Below are positions 6,545 to 13,327 of a DNA stretch of 18,793 nucleotides, piece after piece. Position 1 is the stretch's first letter. Every line of letters begins with the position of its first letter. Origin of the DNA: an uncultured Candidatus Saccharibacteria bacterium. GTDB lineage: Bacteria > Patescibacteriota > Saccharimonadia > Saccharimonadales > Saccharimonadaceae. The notes below the pieces were generated by a model. That model had not been told where the DNA came from, did not search any database, and worked only from the letters and a program-made list of their open reading frames with translations. Position numbers and translations under genes: made by a program. The stretch spans positions 1 to 18,793 of the forward strand of contig CAQOWG010000014.1 of NCBI GenBank assembly GCA_948851665.1, read 5' to 3'.

Positions 6545-8051
6545 ATTCGACGGCGCGGGTTTCGCGGATGACGTTAACCTTGATTACGCCAGGATAGGAC
6601 ATGGTGGCTTCAATTTTGTTGGCAATGTCGCGGGCGAGCTTAAGAGCGGAGAGATCATCAATTTGTTTTGGCTCAACAATGACGCGAATTTCGCGACCGG
6701 CGGAAATGGCATAGGCCTTATCAATACCTGGGAAGCTGGTGGCGATGTTCTCTAAGTCGCGCATACGCTCAGCAAAGTTCTCAGCGGAGATGTTACGGGC
6801 ACCAGGACGGGCGGCAGAGAGCGAATCAACGATTTTAACAATAATAGCCTCGGGAGTGGTAGGCTCAATATCGTCATGATGCGCAGCCATAGCATGAACA
6901 ACATCGTCAGGCATACCATACTTTTTGGCGAGTTCGGCACCAATCTCAGCGTGCTTCCCTTCAATTTTATGAGTGACGGCTTTGCCGATGTCATGGAGAA
7001 GGGTTGCGGTCTTGGCGACACGTTTATTGGCGCCAATTTCCTCGGCAATCATACCAGCGATGTGTGTCATTTCGACGGAGTGAAGTAAAACGTTTTGGCC
7101 ATATGAAGTACGGAACTTTAATTCACCAAGGAGATGGATGAGCTCGCGAGGCAGGCCAACTACGCCAACTTCACGGGCAGCATCCTCACCAGCACGGACA
7201 ACTTCTTTTTCGATTTCGCGTTCAGCCTTAGCAACTGCTTCTTCGATTGAAGCAGGGTTGATGCGGCCATCTTTCATTAGGCGTTCAAGTGCATAGCGGG
7301 CAACTTGGCGACGAATTGGATCAAAACTCGAAAGTACCACCATACCAGGCGTATCATCAACCATAATATCAACGCCAGTAGCACGTTGCAAAGCCTGGAT
7401 ATTGCGTCCTTCCTTACCAATAATGCGGCCTTTCATGTCGTCATCTGGTAGTTTGAGGGCAGTAACCGTACGATCGGCAGTTACTTCCGAAGACATTCGT
7501 TCCATTGCGGTGAGCAAGATGGCTTGGGCAGCCTCGTCAACTTCATGTTTGATCTCTTTCTGCTCTTTAGCAACAAGGCCAGCGAGGTCTTGTTTGATAT
7601 CGCGTTCAGTCATTTGCATAAGTTTGTCACGAGCATCGGACTTACTGAGACCGGCAATCTTTTCCAGTTTCTCCTGTTGCCTAGTACGAATATCGCGTAC
7701 TTCAGCCTTGAGGTCGTCGAGCTCTTTCTCTTGCTTGCTTAGACGCTCTGTTTTTTTCTCGAGCTGGTCGAGTTTGTTATCGAGATTATTCTCGCGCTCA
7801 GAGAGGCGCGATTCGGTATTTTTCCACTCACGGCGGCGCTCAGTCTCCTCCTGCTGGGATTTGGCGGCGATATCGGCAGCATCAGACTTAGCCTTAGAAA
7901 CGATGTCTGAAGCCTCGTTTTTAGCTTTTCTCACGAGATCGTCAGCCTTAGTCTTGCCGCCATTTTCATTCTTTTTATTGTATGCATAGATACCACCCGC
8001 GCCAACACTAGCACCCAAGACGAGGGCAATAATAACCGCAAATACTTCCAT
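6534..8051 (-). CDS. rny: ribonuclease Y
   Basis: A membrane-anchored endoribonuclease that initiates mRNA decay. The 505 residues follow the canonical order: transmembrane helix (3-23), a long charged coiled coil (about 35-185), KH domain with GRIIGKEGRN at 208-217, and an HD phosphohydrolase domain with LLHDIGK (H353-D354) and AHHDD (390-394), followed by IVDSLSAARPGAR. All metal-binding residues that I can check are present, and the length is close to the 520 residues of the Bacillus protein. The start is supported by the helix at the very N terminus and an AAGG SD. A strong hairpin sits in the leader (8072-8095). Confidence 0.97.
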   Translation of the reverse strand: MEVFAVIIALVLGASVGAGGIYAYNKKNENGGKTKADDLVRKAKNEASDIVSKAKSDAADIAAKSQQEETERRREWKNTESRLSERENNLDNKLDQLEKKTERLSKQEKELDDLKAEVRDIRTRQQEKLEKIAGLSKSDARDKLMQMTERDIKQDLAGLVAKEQKEIKHEVDEAAQAILLTAMERMSSEVTADRTVTALKLPDDDMKGRIIGKEGRNIQALQRATGVDIMVDDTPGMVVLSSFDPIRRQVARYALERLMKDGRINPASIEEAVAKAEREIEKEVVRAGEDAAREVGVVGLPRELIHLLGELKFRTSYGQNVLLHSVEMTHIAGMIAEEIGANKRVAKTATLLHDIGKAVTHKIEGKHAEIGAELAKKYGMPDDVVHAMAAHHDDIEPTTPEAIIVKIVDSLSAARPGARNISAENFAERMRDLENIATSFPGIDKAYAISAGREIRVIVEPKQIDDLSALKLARDIANKIEATMSYPGVIKVNVIRETRAVEYAK

Positions 8052-8071
8052 AATAACCTTTCCAATTGTTT

Positions 8072-8095
8072 ATCGGTATTTTTCTCTATACCGAT
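8072..8095 (-). promoter_or_regulatory. 8-bp hairpin in the rny 5' leader
   Basis: ATCGGTAT (8072-8079) is perfectly complementary to ATACCGAT (8088-8095), with an 8-base A-rich loop on the RNA. It lies between the promoter and the SD of rny, about 20 bases before the start codon, and has no U-tract, so it is not a plain terminator. Confidence 0.6.
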
Positions 8096-8134
8096 GGGGT
8101 AACAAAAATATAAAATTAATAAAATTCCATACTA

Positions 8135-8143
8135 ATTATACCA
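8135..8143 (-). promoter_or_regulatory. extended -10 promoter of rny-VTT operon
   Basis: Minus strand TG-G-TATAAT (TATAAT at 8135-8140), giving a leader of about 75 bases, unlike the leaderless genes nearby. No clear -35 box. Confidence 0.6.
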
Positions 8144-8171
8144 TAGTTTTTATAAATTAGGGGTGACTTTG

Positions 8172-8507
8172 CTATTTACGAGGCTTGGAAATATTGGCGG
8201 GGCGGCCGTAGTCGGGCAGAATCAGTTGATGGCGAATGCCATGATGGTCATAGAGTGGAATTTGGAGCTGATCGGCGAGAGTATTGACGATAGCAGCGCC
8301 AATGCGAAGCCCCGTAAAAGAGCCCGGGCCAGAAAAATAGGTAATTTCCGTAATCTCTGGCCAATCGGCGGAATTTTCATGCAGTTTGTCGTAGATGAAA
8401 CGAAAAATTCCCTCAGCCATACGGCCGCGCTCGGGATGCCATTCATAGTTTTGGTCGTCGAGGCGTAATTTGACTATGTCAGTGGAAGTATCTAGGTAGA
8501 GTTTCAT
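8172..8507 (-). CDS. tsaB: short TsaB-like protein (tRNA t6A biosynthesis)
   Basis: TsaB (YeaZ) is the TsaD partner in threonylcarbamoyladenosine (t6A) modification of tRNA position 37. The hallmark GPGSFTGLRIG is at residues 60-70, and the N-terminal strand MKLYLDTST is the ASKHA-type nucleotide fold start. At 111 residues the protein is about half the usual 200-230. It ends shortly after IPLYDHHGIRHQL, where the second ASKHA lobe would begin. The stop is clean and the promoter of rny follows, so this looks like a natural short form rather than a frameshift. It overlaps tsaE by ATGA (8504-8507). TsaD and TsaC are not in the window. Confidence 0.85.
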   Translation of the reverse strand: MKLYLDTSTDIVKLRLDDQNYEWHPERGRMAEGIFRFIYDKLHENSADWPEITEITYFSGPGSFTGLRIGAAIVNTLADQLQIPLYDHHGIRHQLILPDYGRPANISKPRK

Positions 8508-8920
8508 GCGGGAACTCCTTCCGTGATAGTGCGCGACCCATCATCATTGATGGCGAAAGTAAGAAAATGAGCGTTCTCTGGCACGAGATTGAGAATGTCT
8601 TGACCCCATTCAATGACAGTGAGCGAGCCGGGAGCTTGGATGGCTTCTGCTAAGTCCTCGGCCATTAGACCAGGATCATCAAGACGATAAAAATCGTAAT
8701 GTATTAATTCCCCGCCAGTGGGGAGAGCGTAGCGCTTGGAAATCGTAAAACTAGGGCTAGTGACTGGTTCGGTGACGCCAAGGGTGGTGGCAAGAGCGCG
8801 AGTGAAAGTGGTTTTGCCAGCACCGACATCACCGGTCAAGACGATTGTCGCCGGTAGGTACAGGTTCTTTGCAAAGTTCTCGGCAAATTGGGCCATTTCT
8901 GTTTCGCTTCTGATGTTCAT
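8504..8920 (-). CDS. tsaE: TsaE, tRNA t6A biosynthesis ATPase
   Basis: The 138-residue P-loop ATPase drives the TsaB-TsaD-TsaE cycle that makes t6A on ANN-decoding tRNAs. Walker A GDVGAGKTT is at 30-38, the family segments SPSFTI (55-60), HYDFYRL (74-80) and VIEWGQ (102-107) follow, and the length is normal. The start at MNIRSETEM is supported by the usual N-terminal helix before the P-loop and by a TATAAT box 7 bases upstream (8928-8933). The gene begins 92 bases inside the comEC reading frame and is coupled to tsaB by an ATGA overlap. Confidence 0.93.
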   Translation of the reverse strand: MNIRSETEMAQFAENFAKNLYLPATIVLTGDVGAGKTTFTRALATTLGVTEPVTSPSFTISKRYALPTGGELIHYDFYRLDDPGLMAEDLAEAIQAPGSLTVIEWGQDILNLVPENAHFLTFAINDDGSRTITEGVPA

Positions 8921-10313
8921 GATATATATTATATAATAAAACTGCTAATATTGGTAGATAAATTAGGTAGATAAGCGGGTTATTGGAGGCGAAAGTAAGA
9001 ATAAAGGTTTCCTGTTGGCTGAGAAAATCAATCACAAAGACATGAATATTTAGTAGCGCGGAAGCGAGAATCGCAAAGAAGCTAGACAGAAGCGGGAAAA
9101 AACTAGTAGCGCCAGTGAGAAAAACCAGTACCATGGCGTAGGGCAAAGTAGGGAGAATGATGAGATTTGCAACAAAACTAAGGAGTGAAAGGCTGCCAAA
9201 ATTAAAAATCATGACCGGAGCACAGATTAAAGTAGTGGAAAGACTAGTGATAAGCATACTAGCGAGCCAAGGGGGATTTTTGCCGCCGTAAAAGTGGCGA
9301 GTGAGGCGAGGAGCAATGATCATAATGCCGAAAAACGAGGCGAAGGAAAGTTGCCAACCGATATTTTGAAGATTAGTGGGGCTGATGAGGAGGGTAAGGG
9401 CAGCAACGAGGCCGAGGAGACGGAAAGGTGAAAGTTTGCGGCCAAAGAAGCCAAGTAAAAGTCCTAGCACCGCCACAAGGGCCGCTCTTGTCATAGAAGG
9501 CGTGAAGCCGACCACGAGCACAAAAGCAGCAATAGCAAGAATGGCGAATAATAGCTCGGCGAACTTGGAGATCCTACCAAAAATTTTGCGGACAGCGACG
9601 ACAATGATAGCAAGATGGGCACCAGACGCAACTACGACATGAGTCATACCGACGGCGCGGAGCTGTTCAGAAAAATCTTTAGAAAGGCCGTTTTTCTGAC
9701 CCATTAAGTAGCCGAGGCCAAGGTCGGAAACGGGCGAATCAATTTTGTCATGAACTAGACCTGAGAAGAATTGTTTGAATCGAGCAAAAACATCGCCAGG
9801 GTGGTCGCGAGTAAAACTAACGATTTCCGGGCGATAGAGCGAACCGACAAAAGTACCAAAACCGTCACCGAACTTGCCCCGCAAGACGAGGTGGTCGGAG
9901 CGGAGAAAATCGTAATTTTGACCAGAAAGTTTGACATAGATTAAGCCAGAAAAAGTACGATTATCAATAGAGAGCCGTGAGAGACGAAGCGCGGCGCCAG
10001 ATTCGCTAAAATCCGGGTCTTCGGCAATGATGCCAGAAATAGTAACAGTTTGACCGACGAACGAAGCGAGAGTGAGGCGATCAGCAAGTTCGGGAGAGAA
10101 ACGGAAGCCAGCGAGAAGAAAACCAGCAGCAAAGGCAATAGGCAAAGTAATGCGGCAAGGTATAAAAAGTGCAATGAGGACTAGAACGAGGTCGAGAACA
10201 AACCAAGACGGAGCTCTAAAAAGCGGTTGACCAGACACAGTGAAGAAAGCGATACCAGTGATTACACCAAAAATCAGCGCGTAAAAATGCCATGACGGAT
10301 GCAAAAATTTCAT
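8829..10313 (-). CDS. comEC: ComEC/Rec2-type DNA uptake channel lacking the nuclease domain
   Basis: The 494-residue membrane protein has an N-terminal DUF4131/OB-like region (VGQTVTISGIIAEDPDFSES, 86-105) and the polytopic Competence domain with the family segment MTHVVVASGAHLAIIV (223-238). ComEC forms the inner-membrane channel for single-stranded DNA uptake. The C-terminal metallo-beta-lactamase-like domain of full-length ComEC (700-800 residues) is absent. The ATG at 10313 is preferred over the one at 10331 because a TTGTAG/TATACT promoter places transcription start about there. The last 30 codons overlap tsaE in another frame. Confidence 0.88.
   Translation of the reverse strand: MKFLHPSWHFYALIFGVITGIAFFTVSGQPLFRAPSWFVLDLVLVLIALFIPCRITLPIAFAAGFLLAGFRFSPELADRLTLASFVGQTVTISGIIAEDPDFSESGAALRLSRLSIDNRTFSGLIYVKLSGQNYDFLRSDHLVLRGKFGDGFGTFVGSLYRPEIVSFTRDHPGDVFARFKQFFSGLVHDKIDSPVSDLGLGYLMGQKNGLSKDFSEQLRAVGMTHVVVASGAHLAIIVVAVRKIFGRISKFAELLFAILAIAAFVLVVGFTPSMTRAALVAVLGLLLGFFGRKLSPFRLLGLVAALTLLISPTNLQNIGWQLSFASFFGIMIIAPRLTRHFYGGKNPPWLASMLITSLSTTLICAPVMIFNFGSLSLLSFVANLIILPTLPYAMVLVFLTGATSFFPLLSSFFAILASALLNIHVFVIDFLSQQETFILTFASNNPLIYLIYLPILAVLLYNIYHEHQKRNRNGPICRELCKEPVPTGDNRLDR
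8928..8933 (-). promoter_or_regulatory. internal -10 box of tsaE, within comEC
   Basis: TATAAT on the minus strand, 7 bases before the tsaE ATG and inside the 3' end of comEC. It would allow tsaE-tsaB to be expressed without comEC, as a leaderless message. Confidence 0.45.
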
Positions 10314-10319
10314 GCGCCA

Positions 10320-10349
10320 AGTATATAGCAAAATTTTCCAAAACTACAA
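10320..10349 (-). promoter_or_regulatory. promoter of comEC-tsaE-tsaB
   Basis: Minus strand TTGTAG (10344-10349), 18-base spacer, TATACT (10320-10325), then 6 bases to the ATG at 10313. Leaderless arrangement. It supports the start at 10313. Confidence 0.6.
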
Positions 10350-10380
10350 GCAGCAGCGGGTTGACTATCGCTAGTGATCT

Positions 10381-11553
10381 CTATTCTTCACCGGTGAGTT
10401 TTTGGTCTTTGGCCGCAAAATCGACTAGATTATCGTAAAAATCACCACCTTCAAAGATTGCGACTTTGGAAAGCTCGCGGTTGATGATACCTTTTTCACT
10501 GCAAAAATCGCCGGATTTGACGACAAACTTACTGATGCCAGTTGGCTTGCCGAGAATTGTGAGAGCATCGGTGCTTTGGAAGCTACCACCATCAATTGTA
10601 AGGCTGAGACCAGCACCAGCGTCAGTATTGAGCAAAATAGCAACGCTACCGGTGGCGATATGCGAATTACTCAGCGTGAAACGGCCAAATTCGGCCTTAA
10701 TCCCGAGAAAGCCACGGAGCTTGGTACTAGCAAGGTTCCAATCGCCAATGCCGGATGCATCAACGGCGGTGCCGGAATTCTCGTCGACGGTGATTTCCGA
10801 ACCGCTACGTAAATAAACCGCTGGTCGATAAGATGAGCGGCCGCGCACGCCAGAAGCAAGATAAATGCCGTTGTGGGCAGTAATGGAACCAGCAAAATCG
10901 ATAATCAACCCGTAAGCAGCGCCAAGATTGGAAGCGATATAAATACCTGTGCCTTCGGGAGCATAGAGATGAACGTGTTCGTCAACAGTCACAACGGTAT
11001 AATCAGGAACACCGGTACTGATAGCGCCAAAAGCGCGCAGCGCAACACTTTCCGGGCCCATAGCAAAGACATTACCTTCACCAGTAAGGGTGAACTCGCC
11101 ATGGCGAACGTCAAAAATCCGCATCATTGATAGATCGCGCTCGGAAACAACATTATGACCGCCGAGATTGATAGTGACATCGTAGTCAATTAAGATGTTG
11201 TGCTTGACGAGTATGTCGTCGCCGAGAGTGATGGCGGGTTCGCGATTACTCAGGGCGACTAAGAGCTCGTCAAAACTATGGATCTTGTTGACGTCGTCCT
11301 GTTTGCGACGGCGAGATTTGCGAGGCTTGGAGCCAGCGATTGGTACAGGAGGGGCAAGCTCGGGAAGCTTGGAATAAGGACGCTTGCTGGGGCGAAAAAG
11401 TTTAGAAGACGAAGCTGCACTGCCCCAAGGATTAGCAAAAAGAGGCAAGGGCGGCATTGGTAGAACAGGTTCCGCAGGAACCGATTTATGGAAAAGACGG
11501 CGACGCGAAGTAGCCATGCGATTCTTCCCTGCTTTTTTACTAAATATAGTCAT
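10381..11553 (-). CDS. right-handed beta-helix-like protein, no signal peptide
   Basis: A 390-residue protein that I cannot name. Residues 1-85 are basic and proline-rich (SRRRLFHKS, KPRKSRRRKQDD) and probably disordered. From about 95 the sequence shows repeated short strands with alternating hydrophobics, Asn/Gly turns and GG-x-F steps (NLGGHNV, TIDGGSFQS, VVKSGDF, FEGGDFYD), the pattern of a parallel beta-helix as in pectate-lyase folds. No signal peptide or membrane helix is visible and no catalytic motif of pectinases is recognised. The start has an AGAGGT SD six bases upstream. MATSRRR at codon 13 is an alternative. The gene has its own promoter and a 70-base leader with alternative hairpins. 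Confidence 0.7.
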   Translation of the reverse strand: MTIFSKKAGKNRMATSRRRLFHKSVPAEPVLPMPPLPLFANPWGSAASSSKLFRPSKRPYSKLPELAPPVPIAGSKPRKSRRRKQDDVNKIHSFDELLVALSNREPAITLGDDILVKHNILIDYDVTINLGGHNVVSERDLSMMRIFDVRHGEFTLTGEGNVFAMGPESVALRAFGAISTGVPDYTVVTVDEHVHLYAPEGTGIYIASNLGAAYGLIIDFAGSITAHNGIYLASGVRGRSSYRPAVYLRSGSEITVDENSGTAVDASGIGDWNLASTKLRGFLGIKAEFGRFTLSNSHIATGSVAILLNTDAGAGLSLTIDGGSFQSTDALTILGKPTGISKFVVKSGDFCSEKGIINRELSKVAIFEGGDFYDNLVDFAAKDQKLTGEE

Positions 11554-11571
11554 TTTTTACCTCTGTTTGCC

Positions 11572-11613
11572 TTCGGTTTAGGTATTTCGCTTAGGTATAG
11601 AAAACAATACCTA
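11572..11613 (-). promoter_or_regulatory. leader with tandem repeat and alternative hairpins
   Basis: In the leader of the beta-helix gene, 11607-11613 (TAGGTAT on the RNA) is complementary to two identical copies of ATACCTA on the RNA, at 11592-11598 (8-base loop) and 11579-11585. The two copies belong to a tandem 13/14-base direct repeat (11572-11585 and 11586-11598). Two mutually exclusive 7-bp hairpins are therefore possible upstream of the SD. Function unproven. Confidence 0.5.
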
Positions 11614-11629
11614 TGGAAGGATTACTATC

Positions 11630-11658
11630 ATTGTAGCACAGATAGGTGGAAAAGTCAA
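11630..11658 (-). promoter_or_regulatory. promoter of beta-helix gene
   Basis: Minus strand TTGACT (11653-11658), 17-base spacer, TACAAT (11630-11635). The predicted transcript starts near 11623, giving a leader of about 70 bases. Confidence 0.75.
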
Positions 11659-11660
11659 TA

Positions 11661-11870
11661 TGGAGCGAGGTTCTAGCCACTTCTTATTCTCCTCGCGAGG
11701 GTGTCGCTCCTACATCTAAAGATGTAGGTTTGCGACAGCACAAGAACGTGTTATCGCTCGAAAAACAAGAGGTGGCTAGCCCCTTGCTTAATATTAACTT
11801 GAATGTCAGACCCGGAAAAGTTTATCACTGTGAGATAAGATATAGCCAGGGCAGGCATTGTTGGAGCGAC
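11661..11870 (+). other. gene-free segment with strong inverted repeats, candidate structured RNA or small inverted-repeat element
   Basis: No credible coding frame. CTAGCCACTTCTT (11673-11685) pairs with AAGAGGTGGCTAG (11767-11779) over 13 positions with one G-U. Inside it, TGTCGC/GCGACA and CTACATC/GATGTAG (loop TAAA) form a second hairpin around 11703-11736. In addition GTCGCTCC (11702-11709) is exactly complementary to GGAGCGAC (11862-11869), which would compete with the internal hairpin. A strong terminator follows on the plus strand. I find no convincing plus-strand promoter, so transcription is uncertain. No known RNA family recognised. Confidence 0.45.
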
Positions 11871-11896
11871 AAAAAGACCCCTCTCGGGGTCTTTTT
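11871..11896. terminator. bidirectional intrinsic terminator
   Basis: AAAAAGACCCC (11871-11881) pairs perfectly with GGGGTCTTTTT (11886-11896) around TCTC. It ends the surface-protein transcript 33 bases after its stop codon on the minus strand, and would also stop any plus-strand transcript from the preceding segment. Confidence 0.9.
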
Positions 11897-11928
11897 GTGC
11901 TTTTAGCCTATAAATTAGCGAGTGCTAA

Positions 11929-13011
11929 TTATTTGCGGCGAGCAGAGCGGTAGGCAACTACACCAGCACCAAGGGCGGTCAATGCGGTAGCAAGACCAGC
12001 AACGATGGAGACGGTAGTAGCAGTACCTTCAGCAGTACCGGCGATACCGGTGGCTGGAGCGTTGACGTCATCTTTGCCATCACCAGGTTCAGCTGGGTTG
12101 ACAGGAGCGACGTAGCCAGCAACGATAGCGCTGACGGTCAAGCTATTATCTGCCTTGTTGTAAAGTTTCTCAACATTGTTGACTTGATTTTTCAGGGCAG
12201 TGTAAGTAGCCTTGCGGTCAGCTTCGGTTGCATCTTTCAAGGTATTGAAAGTAGCAAAAGTGGCTTTCAAAGTGGTGTATGCGGTACCTTGGTCGCTACC
12301 CATGACAGTAGTCTTAGCTGCGCTGAGCTTAGCATAAGTGTCCATGTTAGCGAGGTCGCGAACGATTTCAACATCGCTGTTAACAGTAGTCAAAGCAGCT
12401 TTCAGATCTTTAACAGCCTGCAAGAGCTCTAGACCATCATCCGTAGCATCAACGAGAGCTTTCCATTCGGTGTAATCATCGGTGCCAGTAACAGCATTTT
12501 GCAAAGCAGTGAGAGAAGCAGTGTCAGTGTAATCTGCACCGGTGTAGTCCTTACCAGTAATAGCTTTATAAGCAGTCTTCAATGAATTGAAAGTTGCTGC
12601 TTCACCGTTCTTGGCGGCATCAGCGATAGCGTGGACAGCCTGTGCGTAAGCGTTGTACTTACCGAGCTTAGTAGCGGCCTGAGCAGCTTCGTTAAGAGTA
12701 GCGTTGGCGTTCAAGTTATCGCTAGCCTCGGTGATTGCGCCGTCATTGTAGGCATTGACGATTGCGGTAGCAGCGGTAGCTTCAACCGTAACAGTTGGAG
12801 CTTTCACAGCTTCAAGAGTAGCGAGAGCTTTGTACTGCTTGCTGCCTTCGACGCTAGCTTTGAAAGCGTTGGCTTCAGCAACAGTAGCGGTACCATCGGC
12901 ACTTTCAGTGGCCTCGGTAACAGCACTTGCATTCTCAGCAACTGCGATAGGTGCAACGACACCCAAAGCAAATGCTAATGCGATAGCACTCAAAATTTGA
13001 GTTTTCTTCAT
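11929..13011 (-). CDS. alanine-rich surface protein with signal peptide and PATG-type C-terminal anchor
   Basis: The 360-residue precursor begins MKKTQILSAIALAFALGV and continues to AVA-EN, a typical Sec signal peptide cleaved near residue 25. The mature part is a long Ala/Thr/Lys-rich, mostly helical stretch with loosely repeated LxxAxxA segments, suggesting helical bundles as in GA/FIVAR-type adhesins. After a Pro/Gly/Asp linker (VNPAEPGDGKDDV) comes NAPATG (317-322), a hydrophobic helix (about 334-354) and the basic end YRSARRK. This is the layout of a sortase substrate, with PATG in place of a strict LPxTG. Likely a cell-surface adhesin or coat protein. It has a strong promoter, an SD and a strong terminator, which suggest high expression. 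Confidence 0.75.
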   Translation of the reverse strand: MKKTQILSAIALAFALGVVAPIAVAENASAVTEATESADGTATVAEANAFKASVEGSKQYKALATLEAVKAPTVTVEATAATAIVNAYNDGAITEASDNLNANATLNEAAQAATKLGKYNAYAQAVHAIADAAKNGEAATFNSLKTAYKAITGKDYTGADYTDTASLTALQNAVTGTDDYTEWKALVDATDDGLELLQAVKDLKAALTTVNSDVEIVRDLANMDTYAKLSAAKTTVMGSDQGTAYTTLKATFATFNTLKDATEADRKATYTALKNQVNNVEKLYNKADNSLTVSAIVAGYVAPVNPAEPGDGKDDVNAPATGIAGTAEGTATTVSIVAGLATALTALGAGVVAYRSARRK

Positions 13012-13049
13012 TTGAGGTTCTCCTCTAATTTAACTTATATCTAGGTCTA

Positions 13050-13078
13050 ATTTTATACGACCGGCGTTACAATGTCAA
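13050..13078 (-). promoter_or_regulatory. promoter of the surface protein
   Basis: Minus strand TTGACA (13073-13078), 17-base spacer, TAAAAT (13050-13055). A leader of about 30 bases with a GAGGAG SD precedes the ATG at 13011. Confidence 0.8.
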
Positions 13079-13168
13079 GCATTTTGTGGGAATTTTGTGA
13101 AATTTTGAGCAAATAATAAGCATTTTCAGACAAAAAATCCTGAAAAAGAGGCAAGGTTGAGATCGACC

Positions 13169-13189
13169 TGTGGAAAAAGGTGTGGAAAA
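13169..13189 (-). promoter_or_regulatory. second pair of DnaA-box-like 9-mers
   Basis: Two TTTTCCACA sequences on the minus strand (13169-13177 and 13181-13189), three bases apart, the same layout as at 10-30. They lie in the 316-base divergent region between the surface protein and the NTPase gene. Confidence 0.35.
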
Positions 13190-13216
13190 GTCTAAAATAT
13201 CTCCCAGCCCAGCCAA

Positions 13217-13232
13217 TGATACATTCGTATCA
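13217..13232. promoter_or_regulatory. palindrome upstream of the NTPase gene
   Basis: TGATAC-ATTC-GTATCA, a 6-bp perfect inverted repeat about 50 bases before the predicted -35 of the NTPase gene. It could be an operator half-site pair or a small hairpin. No regulator gene is adjacent. Confidence 0.3.
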
Positions 13233-13279
13233 CTAAGCATGGAATTTGAACATAAACTTTATAATTCCTAGTATTCTTG

Positions 13280-13317
13280 TTGTAACGATTCCCTTATTAT
13301 ATATAATATGGTATAAT
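13280..13317 (+). promoter_or_regulatory. promoter(s) of the NTPase gene
   Basis: TTGTAA (13280-13285), 16-base spacer, TATAAT (13302-13307). A second, extended -10 (TG-G-TATAAT, 13309-13317) lies 10 bases before the ATG and would give a near-leaderless message. No SD is present. Confidence 0.6.
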
Positions 13318-13327
13318 CTGTATAAAT

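Noticed and set aside
7402..7989. 195-codon serine/arginine-rich open frame on the plus strand
   Set aside because: It is the antisense shadow of the rny coiled-coil and KH region, with low-complexity composition and no initiation signals.
11805..11817. Signal recognition particle RNA, because GTCAGACCCGGAA resembles its GTCAGGTCCGGAA core
   Set aside because: The obligatory GGAAGCAG-type 3' side and the pairing 5' strand are missing.
12631..12978. 115-codon plus-strand frame opposite the surface protein
   Set aside because: Serine/valine-rich composition mirrors the alanine/threonine-rich gene on the other strand. No promoter or SD.
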